Source of the DNA: Planctomycetales bacterium
GTDB lineage: Bacteria; Planctomycetota; Planctomycetia; Isosphaerales; Isosphaeraceae
NCBI GenBank assembly: GCA_027452145.1
Contig: DAIDHB010000556.1
Span: 124,001 to 188,000 of the forward strand
Length of the DNA stretch: 64,000 bases
Direction of reading: 5' to 3'
Part shown: positions 25,663 through 36,723 of the stretch, piece after piece
How positions within the stretch are numbered: the stretch's first letter is position 1
How the letters are laid out: each line of letters begins with the position of its first letter
The notes under the pieces: generated by a model
The model's database searches: none
Told to the model about the DNA's origin: nothing
The model's input: the letters and a program-made list of their open reading frames with translations, nothing else
Made by a program: the position numbers and the translations under genes

Positions 25663-28600
25663 GTGCGTACGGAGGACAGGCCGAAATCCTGGCGTGGAAT
25701 CCCCCGGAAACATCGACGGCCGCAGGCCCCGGGGCCGCCCGGGCTCGCCGGGACGGGGGTGGGATGGTTCACGGCCGCCCGGGCTTCGGGTCTTGCCGAC
25801 GACCCACCTGGCACACCGAGGGGAACGGGAGCCGGTCTCTTGGATGGCCCGACCGACAGGAGTCACCGACTCGATCAGCAGATCGTCGACGAGGTCGACA
25901 AACGTCGGCGGCGGGAGGAAGATCCTCGACTGCTGGAGTGCACCGAGCACTATCCCGAACGCGCCCCGTCGACTGGCGAGACGCCCGCGTCGCGAGAGCT
26001 GGAAGACTCCCTCACGAGCTCCGGCCCGGGCGATGAGCTCACGGAAGCGAGCGGAGGGGCGATCCCGGCGGGTGCGGAGCCATTTCGGCTGGAGCGGCTC
26101 GGCGACTACCGGATTATCCGCCTGATCGGGCGGGGCGGGATGGGCGAGGTTTACGAGGCCGAGCAGGAATCGCTCGGGCGGCGCGTCGCCCTGAAGCTGC
26201 TGCCGGCCGGCTCCGTGCTGACCGCGGAACAGGTCCTGCGGTTCCAGCGCGAGGCCCGCGCGGCCGCCCGTCTCCACCACACCAATATCGTGCCGGTCTT
26301 TGGCGTGGGCGAGGATCGCGGGCTGCATTTCTACGTGATGCAGTACATCGACGGCAAGGGCCTCGACATCGTCATCCGGGAGCTGAGGTGGTCCCGCGGT
26401 TCCGGGGCCGCCGCCGGGGCGGGCGAGACCGGGACCGTCTCGCAAGGTGTAACGTCGCGCCCGACCCGGGCATTCAGGTCCACCGCGCCCATGACAGAGG
26501 GCCCGATGCCCGCCGCGCGGGACGCCGGGCTCGCATCCACCGAGCCGCTCGACCGGCCCGCAGAACCCCCGGTGCCCACCCAGCCGGAGCTGGCGACCAC
26601 CGAATGGGCGGCCGCACCGATCGCGACGGCATGGGAGGGTGCGGCGCCAGATCACGCGCCGATCGGCGGGCCGGCCCCGGCGGCGGCGCCCGGCCGAATC
26701 GGTGCGCCGGCGTTCGTCCCGGGCATCGGTGAATCCCGCCCCTCGTTGCACCGATGGTCCGCATCGATCGGTGCGCAGGTGGCCGAGGCGCTTCAGTATG
26801 CCCACGCCCAGGGGGTCCTGCACCGCGACATCAAGCCGTCGAACCTGCTGATCGATACCGACGACACCGCCTGGATCGCGGATTTCGGGCTCGCCAAGCT
26901 CGCCGACGCCGAGGACCTGACGCAGTCCGGCAACCTGATCGGCACGCTGCGCTACCTCGCCCCCGAGCGATTCCGGGGGCACGGCGACGAGCGTTCCGAT
27001 GTCTACAGCCTGGGCCTGACCCTCTACGAGCTGATCACGCTGCGGGCAGCCTTCGAGGCGCCGGACTACAACACCCTGATTCACAAGGTCTCGCAGGAGG
27101 AGCCGCCCCGCCTGCGGTCGGTCGCGCCGTCGGTACCCCGCGACCTGGAGACCATCATTGAGAAGGCGATCGCGCGAGAGCCCGATCGGCGCTACTCGTC
27201 GGCCGGGGCGATGGCGGAAGACCTCCGCCGGTTCCTCGAGGACCGGCCGATCCTCTCCCGCCGCATCGGACCCGTCGAGCGCCTGGGGAGGTGGGTCCGG
27301 CGCAATCCCCTGGTCGCCGGCCTGGCGGCCGCGGTGCTCGTGCTGTTCGGGGCGCTGACGATCGGCTCGATGGCCCTCGCCTATCGTTCGAGCATCCAGG
27401 CGGAGGAGGGCCGCCGAAGGCTCGTCGCGATGAACGTCGGGCTGGCGGCCGACCGCTTCCAGGACGGCGACCTGCTGCGGGCGCTCCCCCGACTCGGCGA
27501 GGCGCTGCATCTCGACCGGGGCGCCCCGGCCCGCGAGGAGGGGCACCGGCTCCGGCTGGGCGCGGCGCTGGCCGAGGCGCCCCGGATCGTCGCGCTGTGT
27601 CCCCACGGCGGGATGGTCACCGCGGCGGCCTACGACCGATCGGGCCGCTCGCTCGTGACCGCCTGCTCCGACGGGAAGGTCCGGATCTGGGACCTCTCGA
27701 GAGCGACCCCGGTGGCGCGGGTTTTCGACCATGGGGAGTTCGTGGACCACGCCGAATTCAGCCCCGACGGCGCACGGGTCCTGAGCGCCGGCCGGGACGG
27801 GTCGGCGCGGATCTGGGACGCGCGGACCGGCCGCCTGCTCGTCCCCCCGCTCCGGCACGAGCACGGCGTTCCGTTCGCGACGTTCAGCCCCGACGGCGCG
27901 CGCGTGGCCACCGCCGGCTGGGACGGCACGGCGCGGGTCTGGGACGCCGCCACGGGACGGCCCGTCACCCCGGCGCTGAAGCACGCCTACCGCGTCGGGC
28001 ACGTGGCCTTCAGCGCGGACGGCCGAAGCGTGGCCACCGCCAGCGACGACGGGACGGCGCGGGTCTGGGACGCCGTCACCGGCGCACCGCGCACGCCCCC
28101 GCTCCGGCACGAGCGGGTCGTCTGTCACGTGGCCTTCCGGCCCGACGGCCGTCGCCTTGTCACCGCGGGGTGGGATAACACCGCCAGGATCTGGGACGCG
28201 GACACCGGCCGCCCCGCGACCCCGCCATTGAGCCACGCCTTCATCGTCCTCGACGCCGAGTACAGCGCCGACGGGAGGAGGATCGTCACCGGAAGCTGGG
28301 ACGGCACGGCGCGGGTCTGGGACGCCGAGACCGGCCGCCCGCTGTCCGGCCCGCTGAAACACGATGGGATCGTGCGCACGGCCGCCTTCAGCCCCGACGG
28401 GACGAAGGTCCTGACCGGGAGCCTCGACGGCGCGGCGCGGGTCTGGGACGCCGCCACCGGTGACCTCGCCGCTCCACCGCTGCGGCACAACGGTCCGATC
28501 TGGTCCGCGCGGTTCGCGCCCGACGGCCGTCGGCTGCTCACGGCCAGCGAGGACCGGATGGCCCGCGTCTGGGATACCTCGGCTCTCGAGCCGGCGCCTC

Positions 28601-29772
28601 GGCCGTTGACGCTGGACGGATCCGGGATCGAGCTGGCGCTGAGCGCCGACGGCCGTCGGCTGGCGACCGGTTCGGCGTCGGGGACAGGCCGGGTCTGGGA
28701 TATCGCGACGGGACGGCCGGTCACGCCCCCGCTCGAGCACGCCAAGAGCGTGGGCTGGGTCGACTTCAGCCCCGACGGCCGGAAGGTCGCGACCGCGAGC
28801 TGGGACAACACGGCGCGGGTCTGGGACGCGAGCACGGGCCGACCGATCACCCCGCCCCTCCGCCACGACGGGCCGGTCCATCATCTCGCCTTCAGCCCCG
28901 ACGGCGGACGGATCGTGACCTCCGCGGAGGATGGCGCGGCGCGGATCTGGGACGCCGAGACCGGCCGGCCCGTGCTCCCGCCCCTGAGGCATGAGAGCAA
29001 CGTCCGCCACGCCGAGTTCAGCCCCGACGGCCGCCGGCTGATCACCGCCAGCAACGACTCCACCGCCCAGGTCTGGGACGCCGCGACCGGCCGCAAGGTC
29101 GGCCCTCCGCTCCGGCACCAGGGGATCGTGTACTTCGCCGGCTTCGCGCCGGACGGCCGCCGGGTCGTCACGACGAGCGAGGACGGGACGGCGCGCATCT
29201 GGGAGGCCGAGACCGGCGCCCCGGCCACGCCGCCGATGGTCCACAAGGGCTCGCTGACCGACGCCGCCTTCAGCCCCGACGGGCGGCTGCTCGCGACCGC
29301 CAGCTCGATCGGGACGGCGCGGGTCTGGGACGCCCGGACCGGGGAGTCATACTCCGCGCCGGTCGTCCACCACGGCTCGGTCTTTCACGTCTCCTTCAGC
29401 CCCGACAGCCGCTTCCTCGTGACCTCCAGCTTCGACGGGACGGCCGGTATCTGGGACACCGAGAGCGGCGCCCCGGTCTGCCTGCCGCTCCGGCACAGGG
29501 GACCTGTCCTGGAGGCGCGGTTCGGACCGGGCGGCGACTGGATCGCCTCCACGGGCATGGACGGCGCCGTCCGGTTCCGGCGGCTCCGGCGCGACGCCCG
29601 GCCCGTCGCCGACCTCGTCCTGCTGACCCAGATCCTCTCCGGAGCGCGCATCGATTCGACGGGAGCCCCCGCGCCGCTGACGCCCGAGGACCTGGACGCG
29701 GCGTGGAAGACGCTCCAGGCAAGGTATCCCGACGAGCTGGGGCCCGCCGGGCCGCCCCAGGGCTCGCCGTAG
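25663..29772 (+). CDS. Membrane Ser/Thr protein kinase with C-terminal WD40 propeller repeats
   Basis: The frame allows 1369 residues. The kinase is intact: glycine loop [14 protein letters not shown] (about 154-167), K178 in [12 protein letters not shown] (D389) and DFG at 407-409. A 120-residue Pro/Ala-rich insertion (about 243-362) splits the two lobes after the hinge segment YVMQYID. A membrane helix lies at about 549-574. From about 645 there are some 15 WD40 repeats with units such as FSPDG...[18 protein letters not shown], enough for two beta-propellers outside the membrane. A protein-binding sensor role is likely. The first 130 residues are unlike the family, so the true start is uncertain; a start well downstream of the GTG at 25663 is possible. 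A DUF1559 gene follows after 86 bases. Confidence 0.88.
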   Translation: MRTEDRPKSWRGIPRKHRRPQAPGPPGLAGTGVGWFTAARASGLADDPPGTPRGTGAGLLDGPTDRSHRLDQQIVDEVDKRRRREEDPRLLECTEHYPERAPSTGETPASRELEDSLTSSGPGDELTEASGGAIPAGAEPFRLERLGDYRIIRLIGRGGMGEVYEAEQESLGRRVALKLLPAGSVLTAEQVLRFQREARAAARLHHTNIVPVFGVGEDRGLHFYVMQYIDGKGLDIVIRELRWSRGSGAAAGAGETGTVSQGVTSRPTRAFRSTAPMTEGPMPAARDAGLASTEPLDRPAEPPVPTQPELATTEWAAAPIATAWEGAAPDHAPIGGPAPAAAPGRIGAPAFVPGIGESRPSLHRWSASIGAQVAEALQYAHAQGVLHRDIKPSNLLIDTDDTAWIADFGLAKLADAEDLTQSGNLIGTLRYLAPERFRGHGDERSDVYSLGLTLYELITLRAAFEAPDYNTLIHKVSQEEPPRLRSVAPSVPRDLETIIEKAIAREPDRRYSSAGAMAEDLRRFLEDRPILSRRIGPVERLGRWVRRNPLVAGLAAAVLVLFGALTIGSMALAYRSSIQAEEGRRRLVAMNVGLAADRFQDGDLLRALPRLGEALHLDRGAPAREEGHRLRLGAALAEAPRIVALCPHGGMVTAAAYDRSGRSLVTACSDGKVRIWDLSRATPVARVFDHGEFVDHAEFSPDGARVLSAGRDGSARIWDARTGRLLVPPLRHEHGVPFATFSPDGARVATAGWDGTARVWDAATGRPVTPALKHAYRVGHVAFSADGRSVATASDDGTARVWDAVTGAPRTPPLRHERVVCHVAFRPDGRRLVTAGWDNTARIWDADTGRPATPPLSHAFIVLDAEYSADGRRIVTGSWDGTARVWDAETGRPLSGPLKHDGIVRTAAFSPDGTKVLTGSLDGAARVWDAATGDLAAPPLRHNGPIWSARFAPDGRRLLTASEDRMARVWDTSALEPAPRPLTLDGSGIELALSADGRRLATGSASGTGRVWDIATGRPVTPPLEHAKSVGWVDFSPDGRKVATASWDNTARVWDASTGRPITPPLRHDGPVHHLAFSPDGGRIVTSAEDGAARIWDAETGRPVLPPLRHESNVRHAEFSPDGRRLITASNDSTAQVWDAATGRKVGPPLRHQGIVYFAGFAPDGRRVVTTSEDGTARIWEAETGAPATPPMVHKGSLTDAAFSPDGRLLATASSIGTARVWDARTGESYSAPVVHHGSVFHVSFSPDSRFLVTSSFDGTAGIWDTESGAPVCLPLRHRGPVLEARFGPGGDWIASTGMDGAVRFRRLRRDARPVADLVLLTQILSGARIDSTGAPAPLTPEDLDAAWKTLQARYPDELGPAGPPQGSP

Positions 29773-29858
29773 TCGCAAGGCCCTCGATCCCGAGAGATGG
29801 CAGAGCCGCGACATCCCGAGCCGTACGACGCCGCCGGGGCCAGGTGGGAGGTGTAGCC

Positions 29859-30878
29859 ATGTCGGCACGACGCGCCGGATTTACCCTGATCGAGCTCCTG
29901 GTCGTCATCGCGATCATCGCCATTCTGATCGCGCTTTTACTCCCCGCTGTGCAGGCGGCCCGCGAGGCCGCCCGTCGGATCCAGTGCACCAACAACATGA
30001 AGCAGTTGGGCCTGGCCATCCACAATTACCACGAGGTCTACAACCTCTTGCCTCCGGGGCGGATCTGGAAGCCGCTGCCCGGAATTCCCCTGCCCGGCAT
30101 GCTCATGGGCGTCCAGGACACGCCGTGGTTTGTCCTGATGCTTCCCCAGTACGAACAGCAGACGCTGTACAACGCCTTCAACTTCGCCGTCGGCGTCGAG
30201 GGCCCCGCGCCGGGGGGGCTCCCGCTCGGCTGGTCGGTCAACTCGACCGTGATGCAGGCCAAGATCGGGCTCTTCCAGTGCCCCAGCGACAACGACCGGC
30301 CGTATGTGCTTTCACTCTTCCCCGGGGCGCCGACGATCATCCAGACCCGGGGGAATTACGTGGTGAGCTGGGGGAACACGCAGTGGGCGCAGCAGAACCG
30401 CGTGGCCGGCGCGCCGACGCAGAACCTGCCCGTGAGGTTCTTCGCCTCGCCGTTCGGCCACGCCGCGGTCCGACTGGCGGCGATCACCGACGGCACCAGC
30501 TCGACCGTCTTCATGGCCGAGGTGATCCAGGGAAGCAACGGCGACTCGCGGGGCCTGATCTGGGCGCCCACGGCCGAGTTCATGACCCGCTTCACGCCCA
30601 ACGGGACCACCGACTACTACGGGGTGACCTGGCCGCCCGGCAGCGGCGGCGACCAGATCGCGACCGGCTGCCAGCCCGAGGCCGCGCTCCCTTGCGGGGT
30701 CGTCCCCTACCCCTGGTACGACGCGTTCCAGGGCGCCCGGAGCCGGCATCCCGGCGGGGTCAACGCCCTGCTCGGCGACGGCTCGGTCCACTTCATCAAG
30801 GATTCCATCAACGCCCGGATCTGGGTCGGCCTCAGCACCGTCTCGGCTGGCGAGGTGATCGGGCAGGATAGCTATTGA
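29859..30878 (+). CDS. DUF1559 prepilin-like protein
   Basis: This 339-residue protein belongs to the large planctomycete DUF1559 family. It begins with a type IV prepilin-like signal and helix ([20 protein letters not shown], then [17 protein letters not shown]), which a prepilin peptidase would cut before the phenylalanine. Next comes the family segment [25 protein letters not shown]. Near the C-terminus is the characteristic H-x9-DG pattern in [21 protein letters not shown]. The proteins are thought to be pseudopilin-like envelope components whose function is poorly known. The ATG at 29859 is chosen because the signal begins there. It lies close behind the kinase-WD40 gene and could be co-transcribed with it. 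Confidence 0.93.
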   Translation: MSARRAGFTLIELLVVIAIIAILIALLLPAVQAAREAARRIQCTNNMKQLGLAIHNYHEVYNLLPPGRIWKPLPGIPLPGMLMGVQDTPWFVLMLPQYEQQTLYNAFNFAVGVEGPAPGGLPLGWSVNSTVMQAKIGLFQCPSDNDRPYVLSLFPGAPTIIQTRGNYVVSWGNTQWAQQNRVAGAPTQNLPVRFFASPFGHAAVRLAAITDGTSSTVFMAEVIQGSNGDSRGLIWAPTAEFMTRFTPNGTTDYYGVTWPPGSGGDQIATGCQPEAALPCGVVPYPWYDAFQGARSRHPGGVNALLGDGSVHFIKDSINARIWVGLSTVSAGEVIGQDSY

Positions 30879-31011
30879 TCGGTCCCGCCGCGCCGGCGCC
30901 TCGTCCCGGCCGGACGGTTCTGGTATAAGCGTCCCCATCGGCCAACCCGGCCCCCGGACCGTACCGTACCGGCCCCGCTCGGCCGCGCCGAGGGATCAAC
31001 GAGGACATCAC

Positions 31012-32511
31012 ATGCCCGGCCCCCAACGGATCGAGCACGTCGTCGTGCTGATGCTGGAGAATCGCTCGTTCGACCACATTTTCGGCTACCGCGCCGGCGT
31101 CGCCGGCCTGCGGGGCGACGAGTCCAATCTCCTCGAACCGACCGCGCCCGTCTCCGCCGCGAACCCCGCGTATTACGTGAGCAACGGCGCGCCGTTCGCC
31201 GTCCCGGTCGGAGAAGGCCCGGGCCACTCCTTCGCCGACGCGCAGTGGCAGGAGTACAACAACGCCAGCGGGCCCGGCGCCGGCTCCCCCGCGCGGAACA
31301 ACGGCTTCGTCCGAAACTACCGCAACGAGCTGGTCCTCGCCGACCGGGTCCGCAATCCGACGCCGGAGGAGATCCGCGTGGTGATGGAGTCGTTCGCCCC
31401 GGGCCGGCTGCCCTCCATCGACGCCCTGGCCGACGCCTTCTGCGTCTGCGACAACTGGTATTCCGAGGTCCCCGGCCCGACCCAGCCGAACCGGCTCTAC
31501 ATGCACGCGGCGACGTCGGTCGGCTACGTCTACAACGACTGGTCGCGCATCTTCGACGTCCGGACCATCTACAACAGCCTGACGGATGCCGGCTACTCGT
31601 GGGCCACGTACGACTTCGACCAGAACGAGGTGCGCGAGTTCTCGCAGGTACGCAACCAGGCGGACGCCTTCCGCGAGTTCAGCTCGTTCGCGACGGACGT
31701 GAAATCCGGCGCGCTGCCCAACTATTCGTTCATCATCCCGCGATTCTTCAACAAGGATCAGCCCGCCAACTCGCAGCACGCGCCCCAGGACGCGCGCTAC
31801 GGAGATAACCTCGTCGCCGATGTCTACGAGGCGCTCCGGGCCAACCCGCAGGTCTGGCAGAAGAGCGCCCTGATCGTCATCTACGACGAACACGGCGGGT
31901 TTTTTGATCATGTGATTCCGCCGTCCAATGGCGTGCCGAACCCCGACGGCATCAACTCGCCGCCGCCGGGCAACACGGCGTCGTGGATTCCGAAGTTCGC
32001 GTTCGATCGCCTGGGGTTCCGCGTGCCGGCGGTGATCGCCTCGCCGTGGGTCGCCAAGGGGAAGGTGGACTCGACCCGCTACCAGCACACCTCGGTGCTG
32101 GCGACCCTCAAGGCACTCTGGGGCCTGCCCGAATTCCTCACGCGCCGCGACGCATCGGCGCAGCCGTTCAACGGCCTCTTCGCGGAATTGAAGGCGCCTC
32201 GCGGCGACACGCCGCAGACGCTCCCGCGCGCGGCCGTCACGCCCGCGGCCACGTCGAAGGACGATCCCGCCTACCCCGCCAACCAGCCGATGGACGCCAC
32301 CCAGGCTGACATGCTGATGGGCGTCCACGGGATGATGAGGACCCTGCATCCCGACAGGCATTTTCATGCCCACCTGCACATGACGCAGGGCGAGGCGTCC
32401 GACTTCATCCGATGGTGCCACGGCCGTACCCCCGGGACGACGCGGAAGTCCGCGAGCCGAAAGTCCTCGAGCCGACCGAAGCGGCCGCGCAAGAGTGGGA
32501 CTTCGCGCTGA
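31012..32511 (+). CDS. Phosphoesterase family protein (phospholipase C / AcpA-type)
   Basis: This 499-residue protein belongs to the phosphoesterase family that includes non-haemolytic phospholipases C and AcpA-type acid phosphatases. The N-terminus has the hallmark EHVVVLMLENRSFDHIFGY, carrying metal and nucleophile-region residues. Further motifs are DALADAFCVCDNWYSEVPGPTQPNR, the YDEHGGFFDHV segment and VPAVIASPWVAKG. Substrates could be phospholipids or phosphate monoesters; the sequence does not decide. Unlike most relatives there is no signal peptide or twin-arginine leader. The first residues (MPGPQR) run straight into the domain, so it may act inside the cell. The C-terminal tail is Lys/Arg/Ser-rich. 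Confidence 0.88.
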   Translation: MPGPQRIEHVVVLMLENRSFDHIFGYRAGVAGLRGDESNLLEPTAPVSAANPAYYVSNGAPFAVPVGEGPGHSFADAQWQEYNNASGPGAGSPARNNGFVRNYRNELVLADRVRNPTPEEIRVVMESFAPGRLPSIDALADAFCVCDNWYSEVPGPTQPNRLYMHAATSVGYVYNDWSRIFDVRTIYNSLTDAGYSWATYDFDQNEVREFSQVRNQADAFREFSSFATDVKSGALPNYSFIIPRFFNKDQPANSQHAPQDARYGDNLVADVYEALRANPQVWQKSALIVIYDEHGGFFDHVIPPSNGVPNPDGINSPPPGNTASWIPKFAFDRLGFRVPAVIASPWVAKGKVDSTRYQHTSVLATLKALWGLPEFLTRRDASAQPFNGLFAELKAPRGDTPQTLPRAAVTPAATSKDDPAYPANQPMDATQADMLMGVHGMMRTLHPDRHFHAHLHMTQGEASDFIRWCHGRTPGTTRKSASRKSSSRPKRPRKSGTSR

Positions 32512-32654
32512 TCCACGGGCCCGACCGAGCGATTGGTCGATCGGTCGGACGAGGCTCGACGGCGCGGGCGTGCATCCTCGATCATCGCGGCGCCCCGGTG
32601 ACCTCGGGGGCCCGCGGACCCCTGTTGTTCACCCTCGAAGGAGACCTTCAGCCC

Positions 32655-34019
32655 ATGAGGCGGTTTTCCAGACGGTCGGCGATCGCGGCGATTGCGTTGA
32701 TCACCGCGACGGCCGAAGCTCAGCAGACCAACCCTCCGGCCACCGCGAAGAGCGCGGCCGCGTCGAGCACTGCGCCTGCCGCGGCGCCTGCCGCACGGCC
32801 CGAGCCGGGCGACCCCGCCCTCCGGCGCCTGTTCCTCGACCTCGTCGCCGAGAACAGCGACGCGGCCAGGCGCTACTCGCAGGAGATCGCGAAGATCCGG
32901 GACCCGAAACAGCGGGAAGCCTTCATGGCCGAGCGCTGGCCGACCGAGAAGTTTGTGGTCGGCCGCATGATCGACCTGGCCCGGCGCCATCCCGACGATC
33001 CCTCCGCGTTCGACGCGCTGGCCTGGCTCGTGATCTTCGGCTACAACACCGATCAATCCGACGAGGCCGCCGGCATCCTCGCCCGCCGATATGCCGATGA
33101 CCGCCGGCTCTGGCTGATCGCCCAGGAGATGCGCCGCGGGGTCGACTCGCCGGCGCGTGCGACGATCCTCCGCGCCATCCTGGACCGCGGCCCCGACCGG
33201 GCGACCCGCGGCCGCGCGTGCCTCGAGCTCGCGGATTACCACGTCGACCTCGCGGAATTCGTCCGCATCCTCGCCACGCCCGGCATGCTCCCCTGGCAGG
33301 CCGTGGCCTATCTTCCGGCGCGGCTCGACCGCTTCCGCGCCCTCGACCCGTCGCGGCTGGAAACCGAGGCCGAACGGCTCTACCGCCGCGTGCTCGACGA
33401 GTTCGCCGACGTCACGCCGATCCGATGGTGGACCAGTCCCCGGATGACCGGCTCCGACCCCCGGACGATTTACTCAACGCGCCGCGATCCCGAAGTCGAC
33501 ACCGGCACCCTGGCCGACACCGCCCGCCCGGCGCTCGTCGAGCTGACGACGCTCGGCGTCGGCCGCGTCGCCCCCGACATCCAGGGCGTCGACGTCGACG
33601 GCCATCCGCTCCGGCTCTCCGACCATCGCGGCCGCGTGGTCGTGCTGACGTTCTCCGGTACCTGGTGCGGCCCGTGCAAGGCGATGTACCCGCACCAGCG
33701 CGAGATCGTTCAGAGGCTCAAGGGAAAGCCATTTGCACTGTTGAGCATCATGACCGATGAGAACGCCGATGCGATCCGCAAGGAGATCGCCAGCGGCGAC
33801 ATCACCTGGCCCTGCTGGTGGGAGCGCGGGGGCACTCAGGGCGCGATCCCGACGGCGTGGAACGTCCGCGGCTATCCGACCGTCTACATCCTCGACCACA
33901 AGGGAGTGATCCGGCTCAAGTCCTCCGGCCTCCTCGCCACCTCGAGCGGCTCCGACAGCCCCCAGCCGCCGATCGACGAGTTCCTCGATACGCTCCTCCG
34001 CGAGCAGGCGCCCCGCTGA
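32655..34019 (+). CDS. Exported protein with C-terminal TlpA-like thioredoxin domain
   Basis: This 454-residue protein has a short basic N-terminus and hydrophobic signal (MRRFSRRSAIAAIALITATA). An Ala/Pro-rich linker follows, then about 250 helical residues of unknown kind and a TlpA/AhpC-type thioredoxin domain from about 315. The active site is intact: SGTWCGPCKAMYPHQREI. The later cis-proline region reads VRGYPTVYILDHKGVI. It likely works as a thiol-disulfide reductase outside the cytoplasm. The N-terminal half contains HPDDPSAFDALAWL, as in other planctomycete proteins with this domain. The ATG at 32655 is preferred because the signal begins there and a purine-rich site (gaaggaga) precedes it; the frame is open further upstream. 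Confidence 0.9.
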   Translation: MRRFSRRSAIAAIALITATAEAQQTNPPATAKSAAASSTAPAAAPAARPEPGDPALRRLFLDLVAENSDAARRYSQEIAKIRDPKQREAFMAERWPTEKFVVGRMIDLARRHPDDPSAFDALAWLVIFGYNTDQSDEAAGILARRYADDRRLWLIAQEMRRGVDSPARATILRAILDRGPDRATRGRACLELADYHVDLAEFVRILATPGMLPWQAVAYLPARLDRFRALDPSRLETEAERLYRRVLDEFADVTPIRWWTSPRMTGSDPRTIYSTRRDPEVDTGTLADTARPALVELTTLGVGRVAPDIQGVDVDGHPLRLSDHRGRVVVLTFSGTWCGPCKAMYPHQREIVQRLKGKPFALLSIMTDENADAIRKEIASGDITWPCWWERGGTQGAIPTAWNVRGYPTVYILDHKGVIRLKSSGLLATSSGSDSPQPPIDEFLDTLLREQAPR

Positions 34020-34088
34020 TAGGATGCCGGTCTGGAAGTCGGTCGGGCTGGAAGCGCGGGCTGACTTCATGAGCCAGGGAGGCCCAGG

Positions 34089-34418
34089 ATGGCGCGGCGA
34101 TTGGTGATCGTTGAGTCGGTGTCGCCCCTTGCGGCATTCGTCTGCCAGGGCCATGGACTCGGCGACCGTCCGCACTTGCTCCTGAAACCGGGCATGACCC
34201 CGGAGCCGGGCGAGGTCTTCCGGCCCGGGGATGGCCTCGTCCTGAAACGGCCCGACGGGTCGATCCTCATCACGCAAATCGCTGGCTGCCTGGAGGTCGG
34301 CTACAACCGGACCCGACACGGCGGCTGGGTGTGGGACGAGAATTGCATCGCCGTCCCCGAGCTAAACCGGAACGACGTTCCGCCCGGGACCGAGGTGTGG
34401 TCGGTCGACTCGCCGTGA
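34089..34418 (+). CDS. Small hypothetical protein
   Basis: This is a 109-residue protein that I do not recognise. The ATG follows gggaggcccagg, a good ribosome-binding sequence, and the composition is balanced, with few of the arginine and proline runs that mark false frames here. It should be mostly beta-strand: LVIVESVSPLAAF, then FRPGDGLVLKRPDGSILITQI and a short C-terminal GTEVWSVD. There is no signal peptide or membrane helix. It sits 69 bases behind the TlpA-like gene on the same strand and may be transcribed with it. Confidence 0.6.
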   Translation: MARRLVIVESVSPLAAFVCQGHGLGDRPHLLLKPGMTPEPGEVFRPGDGLVLKRPDGSILITQIAGCLEVGYNRTRHGGWVWDENCIAVPELNRNDVPPGTEVWSVDSP

Positions 34419-35043
34419 GCAGGTCGTAGTGCTTCGACTTCCAGAGCTGTTGGTCAGAGCCGAGCCGCCAATGTTCGGCGCGGGTCTCCGTCCCCGCCGG
34501 TGATCCCCGACCGCAGGGCTCCAGCGCGAATAAAGGCCGGTCGAAGCGCGGGAGCCTCTCGGTCCCGGCTGGCCTGGACCGGGTCGGATCGGCGGTCGAA
34601 GCCGCCTCCGAAAGAGGTCCGACGGGCAGATTCCTGCTGCGCCTCGCGACTCCGAGCCGATCGCCGGCATCGCCCGCAACCGCAGGAGAGTGGAGGCACG
34701 ACCACGCTCACGCGTATATCAGGATGCGATCGAGTGCCTTGGTGCGCGTATTGTCAGATGCTCAGGCGGGAATGAGACGGCAGGCGGCGGCACGGCTTGT
34801 GCAAGTCGATACGATTGTCCCCGGCGGCCGGCCGAGATCGAGGTCGAGGCCGGGGGCCTGCCGGGGGTGCTAGTCGCCATCGACATCTCTCGCCCCCTGT
34901 CTGTCCGGACGCGCGGCACGACGCGCGCGGACGGACCGATTCCACGACAACGACCGAACCACCCCGAGCGGCCCGCAGGACATTGCATCGGGCGCGGCGG
35001 GGATTCCCCGTACATTTCAACGGATTCACCGGGAGGATTCCCC
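34419..35043. other. Long intergenic region, no gene seen
   Basis: Frames crossing this stretch lack recognisable content. GC-rich inverted segments occur around 34817-34870 (ccccggc and gccgggg arms). The immediate leader of the downstream LEPR-XLL-type gene contains a purine-rich site (accgggaggattcccc, then atg). A long leader for the downstream gene is possible. Confidence 0.4.
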
Positions 35044-36540
35044 ATGCTTCGAAGAACGGACACCCAGAGGAAGAAGTCGGCCCGTCGCATCGCGTTCGAG
35101 CCGCTGGAGGAGCGCGTCGAGCTGTCGGCGGGGGCAGGGAGCGTGGCATACGCCGCCATGGCTCACGCGGGTTCGGGAGTCGCCGGAAGCTACCAGGCCG
35201 CGGTCACCCGCATCGACAACAGAATCCACCTCCGCGCCCAGCAGCTCACCACGCTGATCGCCGGCCGCACGGCCCAGTACGATGCGGCCTACCAGAGCGA
35301 GCTCACCAGGGCGGCCCGGGCGGATGCGAGGATCGGCGGTTCGACCGGTCCCGGCGGCCACGCGACGGGCCGGCCGAGGATCACCCTCGGGACGCTCAAC
35401 CGCGATGAGAACGGGTTCGCGAAGAACGTGGCGCGCCACGTGAACGTCCTCACCCGGAACGTCAACAGCGACCTTGCCCGGATCGACCGCCGGTTGGGCC
35501 GTCGCGAACCCGACATCTACGCCGTCAGCCCGTCGATCAACGCGACGATCCGCGGCTCTCTGACCGCGATCGGCGACACCCTGAAGGCCGAAGCGCGAGC
35601 GTCGCGCGCCACTGCGATGGCGATCGCGGGCTCGGGCCATACCGCCGTCGCGCGGGCCGCCGTGGCCTCGCCGATGGCCGAGGTGGCCATGGTCAACTCC
35701 GACCTCGCCAGTGTCAGCCGGTCGCAACCGGCTGCCGATCATGCGCACCTCAATTCGCTGCTAGCCCAGCTCGATCGCTCGTACGGGGCGGTTCAGTCCG
35801 AGCTGTCCGCGCTGCGCTCAGCCCTCACACCCGTGACAGCCTTCCGCTCCGGCTTCGCGGGCGGAAGGGGCACGGTGGGCACGGGCCTGGCCGGCGGGTC
35901 GACCGGGGCGATCGGCAGGGGCACGGGCACCGGAGCGTTCGCCGGCGGCATCGGCACAGGCACCGGCGCGTTCGCGGGCGGCACGGGCACGGGCACCGGC
36001 GCGTTCGCGGGCGGCACGGGCTCGGGCAGCGGCGCGTTCGCGGGCGGGACGGGCACCGGCACCGGTACGCTGACCGGCGGCACGGGCACGCTGACGGGGA
36101 CCACGGGCGGCATCGGTACCACGACGGGCACGACGACCGGCACCGGGGTCGGCTCGGGCACGATTAGCGGGACCGGGACGACTCCGACCACCGGGACGAC
36201 CGGGATCGGGACGACGGGCCTCGGGACGACCGGTCTCGGCACCACCGGGACGGGAACCTCGGTGGTCGGCACGACGTCGCCGTACGGGACCTCCGGCCTC
36301 GGCACGTCGCCGTACGGCACCTCGGGCGTTGGTACGTCGCCGTATGGCACCTCGGGCATCGGCATGACGACGGGCGGGCTCGGAACGACCGGCGGGCTCG
36401 GAACGACCGGCGGGTTCGGGACCACGACGGGCGGGCTCGGCACGACGGGCGGGCTCGGGACCACCAGCGGACTCGGGACCACGGCCACCGCCGGCGGCGG
36501 GGGAACTGCCGGCTACGGCATCGGGACGGGCGTCCTGTGA
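35044..36540 (+). CDS. Glycine/threonine repeat-rich surface protein with LEPR-XLL-type N-terminus
   Basis: This 498-residue protein begins with a basic stretch and [20 protein letters not shown]. That closely resembles the LEPR-XLL motif found at the N-terminus of many planctomycete exported proteins, thought to be a targeting signal. Residues about 25-270 are Ala-rich and helical ([20 protein letters not shown], the [22 protein letters not shown] segment). From about 280 the protein is a low-complexity Gly/Thr region. It includes four copies of an 11-residue GAFAGG unit and three of a 10-residue SPYGTSG unit, then GTTGGLG-like repeats. A structural envelope or extracellular role is inferred. 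The ATG at 35044 is chosen because the signal begins there. A strong terminator follows. Confidence 0.8.
   Translation: MLRRTDTQRKKSARRIAFEPLEERVELSAGAGSVAYAAMAHAGSGVAGSYQAAVTRIDNRIHLRAQQLTTLIAGRTAQYDAAYQSELTRAARADARIGGSTGPGGHATGRPRITLGTLNRDENGFAKNVARHVNVLTRNVNSDLARIDRRLGRREPDIYAVSPSINATIRGSLTAIGDTLKAEARASRATAMAIAGSGHTAVARAAVASPMAEVAMVNSDLASVSRSQPAADHAHLNSLLAQLDRSYGAVQSELSALRSALTPVTAFRSGFAGGRGTVGTGLAGGSTGAIGRGTGTGAFAGGIGTGTGAFAGGTGTGTGAFAGGTGSGSGAFAGGTGTGTGTLTGGTGTLTGTTGGIGTTTGTTTGTGVGSGTISGTGTTPTTGTTGIGTTGLGTTGLGTTGTGTSVVGTTSPYGTSGLGTSPYGTSGVGTSPYGTSGIGMTTGGLGTTGGLGTTGGFGTTTGGLGTTGGLGTTSGLGTTATAGGGGTAGYGIGTGVL
35932..36063 (+). repeat. Four tandem 33-base units inside the Gly/Thr-rich gene
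   Basis: Each unit encodes GAFAGG followed by a GTGTGT-like pentapeptide. Copies begin at 35932, 35965, 35998 and 36031 and vary by a few bases. The reading frame is kept. Confidence 0.75.
36277..36366 (+). repeat. Three tandem 30-base units inside the Gly/Thr-rich gene
   Basis: Units at 36277, 36307 and 36337 each encode SPYGTSG plus a hydrophobic residue and two more (L-G-T, V-G-T, I-G-M). Base changes are mostly silent or conservative, so the repeat seems maintained at protein level. Confidence 0.8.
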
Positions 36541-36553
36541 GCCGGCTCATTCG

Positions 36554-36604
36554 CCGGGCGAGACGAGCGGCCGCCCGTCTCGCCCGGTGATCCGCATTTT
36601 CTCA
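36554..36604 (+). terminator. Probable Rho-independent terminator
   Basis: A perfect 12-bp stem (ccgggcgagacg at 36554-36565, cgtctcgcccgg at 36576-36587) with a 10-base loop begins 14 bases after the stop of the repeat-rich gene. A short T-rich tail (cattttctc) follows at 36595-36603. It lies between convergent genes and could also serve the Uma2 gene ending at 36724. Confidence 0.7.
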
Positions 36605-36723
36605 ACGACCGCCGTCGTCCTGGATCGGCGAGCACTGACCGAGCCAGTGGCCGGACCAGCCGGAGCGGCGAGCGGGGTTGTACGGAAGGCGCACTTCGCG
36701 GGGTGTCTTGTACGCCCTGTCAG

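Noticed and set aside
25411-29244. 1277-codon open frame on the minus strand opposite the kinase-WD40 gene
   Set aside because: It mirrors the strong GC-rich codon bias of the plus-strand gene and the WD40 repeats. It is Arg/Gly/Pro-rich without any domain, while the plus strand encodes clear kinase motifs.
35932-36366. Tandem repeats as a possible CRISPR-like array
   Set aside because: Units are contiguous, in frame and protein-coding, with no unique spacers and no cas genes.
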